Assembly (NCBI GenBank): GCA_035547425.1 | Contig: DASZUU010000014.1 | Span: 1 to 64,000 of the forward strand | DNA: 64,000 nt | Source: Alloacidobacterium sp035547425 | GTDB taxonomy: Bacteria; Acidobacteriota; Terriglobia; Terriglobales; Acidobacteriaceae | Direction: 5' to 3' | Part shown: piece by piece, positions 61,081 through 64,000 of the stretch | Position numbering within the stretch: position 1 is the first letter of the stretch | Layout: each line of letters begins with the position of its first letter | Made by a program: the position numbers and the translations under genes | Notes under the pieces: model-generated | Seen by the model: the letters and a program-made list of their open reading frames with translations, nothing else | Databases searched by the model: none | Told to the model about the DNA's origin: nothing

Positions 61081-61500
61081 TTATGCGCTGGCCTGGGTTG
61101 CTTCCGCAGGCGCTTCGGCTTCTTCCGCCGCCGGAGCAGCAGCGGCAGGCTGTGCGCTGACCTTCTTGCGAGTGGCGCGGATGGCCTTGATCTTGTCGAT
61201 GCGCTTTTGCTCTTCATCCATGCGCACGGTGATGAACTTGATCACAGGCTCGGAGACGCGCAGGCGACGCTCGAGCTCGGCGATCAGCTTGCCGTCGGCA
61301 TCGATAGTGAGCAGGACGTAGTTGCCTTCGCTGAACTTGCGGACAAGGTAGGCGAGCTTGCGGCGACCCAGCTTTTCGGTCGAACGGACGGTGCCTCCAC
61401 CGTTGGTGACGGTGGCTTCAAAGCCGGCGATCAGCTTGTCCACTTCTTCGTCCGGAGTATCCGGGCGAACGATAAACATGACTTCGTAAAAACGTTCCAT
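61081..61500 (-). CDS. rpsF: 30S ribosomal protein S6
   Basis: The 139-aa protein contains FYEVMFIVRPDTPDEEVDKLI, RSTEKLGRRKLAYLVRKFSE and FITVRMDEEQKRIDKIKAIR. An Ala-rich C-terminal tail extends the usual length. It begins the rpsF-rpsR-rplI cluster. Confidence 0.97.
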   Translation of the reverse strand: MERFYEVMFIVRPDTPDEEVDKLIAGFEATVTNGGGTVRSTEKLGRRKLAYLVRKFSEGNYVLLTIDADGKLIAELERRLRVSEPVIKFITVRMDEEQKRIDKIKAIRATRKKVSAQPAAAAPAAEEAEAPAEATQASA

Positions 61501-61550
61501 TCGTTTCTCTCTTCTCGTCGCGGCTGCCGTTTTGCTGCCGTGACAGTGAA

Positions 61551-61617
61551 AAATCCCGAGGCGAAAGCCTCTTCGATTCCTGCCTGGTTCACCGGACTAA
61601 AGCCCGGCGCTTCTACC
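61551..61617 (+). repeat. Two-hairpin intergenic repeat, copy 2
   Basis: A gaggc-gaaa-gcctc hairpin is followed by ttcgattcctgcctgg, then ttcaccggactaaagcccgg and a cgcttctacc tail. It occupies the pth-rpsF gap. Confidence 0.75.
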
Positions 61618-61618
61618 G

Positions 61619-62239
61619 TTACTCCGCCGGGCCGTTTTGCTCGCGGCGGTTAAACTCGTTCATCGCAGCCTTCATACCCTGCGACACAATCATCTCGACT
61701 GCCCTGGCAGCTTTATCGAGCACCGGATCCAGCTCTGCCAGGTCTGCCTTGCGCATGGGCGCCAGCAGATAATCTTTTCCGCGCCTGTGGTTCATCTCGC
61801 CGGGCTGCGGTCCCACGCCGATCCGGATACGCGCCCAATCTTCTGTCCGCAGCGCTCCGTTGATCGACTTTGCCCCATTGTGTCCAGCGGGGCTGCCGCC
61901 TGTCCTTACCCGAAGCGTGCCCAGCGGCAGGGCCAGCTCGTCGTACAAAACCACCAGGTCGTTTACCGGGTCGGCGTCAAACTCGTTGACCAGAGCCTCG
62001 ACGGAGATGCCGCTGAGATTCATGTAGGTCTCCGGCTTGGCCAGAACCACTTCGCGTCCTGCCATGCGGACCGTCGCTGTCACTGCTCTGCAGCGGCGAT
62101 TCACAACTTGCACACCGTAATCGTCGGCGATGCGGTCAATGGCAAGAAAACCCGCATTATGCGGCGTGAACTGATATTCGATACCCGGATTTCCGAGGCC
62201 GACAACCAGAAACACGCCGCGATTTCTTTCTTCACTCAA
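61619..62239 (-). CDS. pth: Peptidyl-tRNA hydrolase
   Basis: Cleaves peptidyl-tRNA and recycles tRNA. The 206-aa protein has LVVGLGNPGIEYQFTPHNAG (catalytic His27), KPETYMNLSG, YDELALPLGTLRVRTGGSPAG and IRIGVGPQPG. The position after rplY matches the common bacterial gene order prs-rplY-pth. Confidence 0.97.
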   Translation of the reverse strand: MSEERNRGVFLVVGLGNPGIEYQFTPHNAGFLAIDRIADDYGVQVVNRRCRAVTATVRMAGREVVLAKPETYMNLSGISVEALVNEFDADPVNDLVVLYDELALPLGTLRVRTGGSPAGHNGAKSINGALRTEDWARIRIGVGPQPGEMNHRRGKDYLLAPMRKADLAELDPVLDKAARAVEMIVSQGMKAAMNEFNRREQNGPAE

Positions 62240-62248
62240 ATCTTTGTG

Positions 62249-62313
62249 AACCAGGGCTGAAGCCCTTCGTATCCCTGCCCTGATTCACCGGGCTAAAGCC
62301 CGGTGCTTCTACC
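62249..62313 (+). repeat. Two-hairpin intergenic repeat, copy 3
   Basis: An agggct-gaa-gccct hairpin, ttcgtatccctgccctg, then attcaccgggctaaagcccg and a gtgcttctacc tail occupy the pth-rplY gap. Its arms are the best preserved of the three copies. Confidence 0.8.
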
Positions 62314-62361
62314 CTAGTTGCATGGCAAAGAACGGCTTGACGCCCTTCCTTGCCGGTATCG

Positions 62362-63039
62362 TTACTTCTTCGCCGGAGCGGCCTCGGCGTCCTGCTTGCC
62401 CTTCTTGACCACCTCAGGCTCAGCCGGACCACCCGCCGCAGCGGCTGCAGCAGCATCAGCCGTCGGAGCAGCTTCTTCCTTGATCGAGATGACGTGAGCC
62501 ACGGTGTTGTTCTCGTCGGTCAGGAACTTGAGCTTGCCCGCATGCGGCAGGTCGGAGACGCGCAATACATCGCCGAAAGCAAGATTGGTGACGTCCACAT
62601 CGATGTGGCTGGGGATATCGCCCGGCAGGCACTCGATTTCCACTTCACGCAGAACCTGATCGAGAATGCCGCCCTGGGTCTTGACGCCAACCGGAACGCC
62701 GACAAGCTGGATCGGCACTTCGACGCGAATCGGCTTATCGAGAGCGATGCGCTTGAGGTCGATGTGCAGCAGCGAGCCCTTGATCGGCTCATACTGCCAG
62801 TCGACGATCATGGCCTTTGCCTTGGCAGAGCCGATTTCGAGATCGAAGATGGAGTTGTGGCCGGCATCGGAATGCAGGATGCGGAGAATCTGCTTCGGGT
62901 CGACTTCGACGGCGACGGAAGGCTCATTGGCGCCGTAAACAACGGCGGGAATCCTGCCCTTGACGCGCACGCGGCGAGCCGCATTCTTGTTGAACTTGCC
63001 CTCGCGGAGTGTTGCTGCAACTACTTCCTGAGTAATCAT
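62362..63039 (-). CDS. rplY: 50S ribosomal protein L25 (CTC form)
   Basis: The 225-aa protein has the N-terminal 5S-rRNA-binding domain (RVKGRIPAVVYGAN, VDPKQILRIL and GSLLHIDLKRIALDKPIRVE) and the TL5/CTC C-terminal domain (VPIQLVGVPVGVKTQGGILD). An Ala/Pro/Lys tail ends the protein. Located between prs and pth, as commonly seen. Confidence 0.96.
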   Translation of the reverse strand: MITQEVVAATLREGKFNKNAARRVRVKGRIPAVVYGANEPSVAVEVDPKQILRILHSDAGHNSIFDLEIGSAKAKAMIVDWQYEPIKGSLLHIDLKRIALDKPIRVEVPIQLVGVPVGVKTQGGILDQVLREVEIECLPGDIPSHIDVDVTNLAFGDVLRVSDLPHAGKLKFLTDENNTVAHVISIKEEAAPTADAAAAAAAGGPAEPEVVKKGKQDAEAAPAKK

Positions 63040-63129
63040 TCTGTCCTTTTCCTTCGGGCACGGATCGGTTCCGCTCCCTTTGCCTGGCGACCAAGCTGGC
63101 TTAATCGCGAACTAATCAAACAGACTCGC

Positions 63130-64000
63130 TCAGCTGAACAGCGTGCTGACGCTCGTCTCCATATGGATGCTTTCAATGGCCGCGCCTAACAAACCGGCTA
63201 TCGAACGCACCTTAATCTTGTGCAGCTTCTGCGCTTCTTCGCTGAGCGGAATGGAGTCGGTCACGATCAACTCTTCCAGCCGCGAATTGCGAATGCGCTC
63301 GACTGCGGGCCCCGAAAGCACCGCATGCGATGCTCCCGCGTAAACTTTGCTCGCGCCCTTTTCAAGCAGCGCGTCGACTGTCTTGACCAGCGTGCCGGCG
63401 GTGTCGATGATGTCGTCGATGATGAGGCATGTTCTGCCCTGCACATCGCCGATCACGTGCATCACTTCGGTCACGTTGATGTCCGTCCGGCGCTTGTCGA
63501 CAATCGCCAGCGGCGCTCCCATCCTGGTTGCAAAGAAGCGCGCGCGTTCCACGCCTCCCGCATCCGGTGAAACCACGGTCAGATTCGGAAGGTTCAGCTC
63601 CTTGAAGTAGCTCACCATCACCGGGCTTGCGAACAAGTGGTCTACCGGGATGTTGAAGAACCCCTGAATCTGCGCCGCGTGCAAATCCATAAACAGCGCG
63701 CGATTCGCGCCGGCCGTCGTCAGCAGGTCAGCGACCAGCTTGGACGAAATGGCTACGCGGGGACGATCTTTCCGATCCTGCCGCGCATAGCCGTAATACG
63801 GTACTACGACGGTGATTCTGCCCGCCGATGCGCGCTTCAGCGCGTCGATCATGATGAGCAGCTCCACCAGGTGCTGGTCGACCGGGTTGCAGGTCGGCTG
63901 CACAATAAAAACATCTACGCCGCGAACATTTTCGAGAAGCTGGAAGTAAATCTCGCCGTCGGCGAAGCGCTGCGTCTTGGTTTCTCCGAGCGGCACGCCG
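63130..64000 (-). CDS. prs: Ribose-phosphate pyrophosphokinase (N-terminus beyond the window)
   Basis: Makes PRPP from ribose-5-phosphate and ATP. Visible motifs include TQRFADGEIYFQLLENVRG, YYGYARQDRKDRPR, the DLHAAQIQGFF helix and the PRPP loop CLIIDDIIDTAGTL. The reading frame continues past base 64000; by comparison with family members roughly 25-35 N-terminal residues are missing. A GTG at 63996 is not the true start, since a family GVPLGET-type context surrounds it. It is the first gene seen of the prs-rplY-pth block. Confidence 0.96.
   Translation of the reverse strand, partial: GVPLGETKTQRFADGEIYFQLLENVRGVDVFIVQPTCNPVDQHLVELLIMIDALKRASAGRITVVVPYYGYARQDRKDRPRVAISSKLVADLLTTAGANRALFMDLHAAQIQGFFNIPVDHLFASPVMVSYFKELNLPNLTVVSPDAGGVERARFFATRMGAPLAIVDKRRTDINVTEVMHVIGDVQGRTCLIIDDIIDTAGTLVKTVDALLEKGASKVYAGASHAVLSGPAVERIRNSRLEELIVTDSIPLSEEAQKLHKIKVRSIAGLLGAAIESIHMETSVSTLFS

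Noticed and set aside
1..64000. Prophage, insertion sequence or tRNA genes
   Set aside because: No integrase, transposase, terminal inverted repeats with target duplications or tRNA cloverleaf motifs were recognised by eye.

Overview
The window looks like a core-genome segment of an acidobacterium, most likely family Acidobacteriaceae (order Terriglobales). Supporting signs are an Oar-like TonB-dependent receptor with an N-terminal carboxypeptidase-regulatory domain, a BlaI/M56 pair whose protease ends in a TonB domain, several small secreted or Ig-like proteins of a type I associate with acidobacterial genomes, moderately high GC, and many dispersed intergenic hairpin repeats. This placement rests on protein style and gene content, not on a database search. 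No prophage, IS element, CRISPR array or tRNA was found.

Layout. 0-8.3 kb: hslVU protease, a zinc-ribbon membrane protein, a CDF metal exporter, a secreted GH5 glycosidase, and prfA-prmC. 8.6-17.8 kb: secreted and outer-membrane proteins (a small secreted protein, an 857-aa secreted protein, the 1165-aa TonB-dependent receptor), a PfkB kinase and an Ig-like protein. 17.8-25 kb: DUF302, fabD, a BlaI-M56/TonB regulatory pair with a perfect palindromic operator, RNase P RNA (minus strand), a RHH/ParE toxin-antitoxin pair, tag and murC. 25-31.5 kb: an HpnI-like glycosyltransferase, an ArnT-like membrane glycosyltransferase and a CHAD-Ppx-SixA cluster that suggests polyphosphate and phosphohistidine metabolism. 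31.5-43.9 kb: a methyltransferase with a UbiA-like membrane protein, lipA, a TRIC channel, frr, a metallophosphoesterase, transaldolase, an FAA-family hydrolase with an FnIII lipoprotein, an XRE-cupin regulator, a 5'-nucleotidase-like HAD protein and a C4 zinc-ribbon coiled-coil protein. 44-52 kb: exported catabolic enzymes (Tat esterase, Tat GH125 alpha-mannosidase, DPP-IV-like S9 peptidase, MBL hydrolase, S53 sedolisin). 52.4-57.8 kb: an unrecognised 1230-aa multi-pass membrane protein, an orphan DppD-type ABC ATPase and a small phosphoesterase. 57.9-60 kb: a flavin monooxygenase and ATP-grasp pair. 60-64 kb: the conserved translation block prs-rplY-pth-rpsF-rpsR-rplI, all on the minus strand, with prs cut by the window edge.

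Points of most interest: the uncharacterised 1230-aa protein followed closely by an ABC ATPase; the M56-TonB fusion under a visible operator; the CHAD-Ppx-SixA cluster with a tail-to-tail gene overlap; the LLM/ATP-grasp pair; an HslV with a roughly 30-residue propeptide; a nearly leaderless toxin-antitoxin transcript; and four families of dispersed intergenic repeats, one a composite two-hairpin element present three times.
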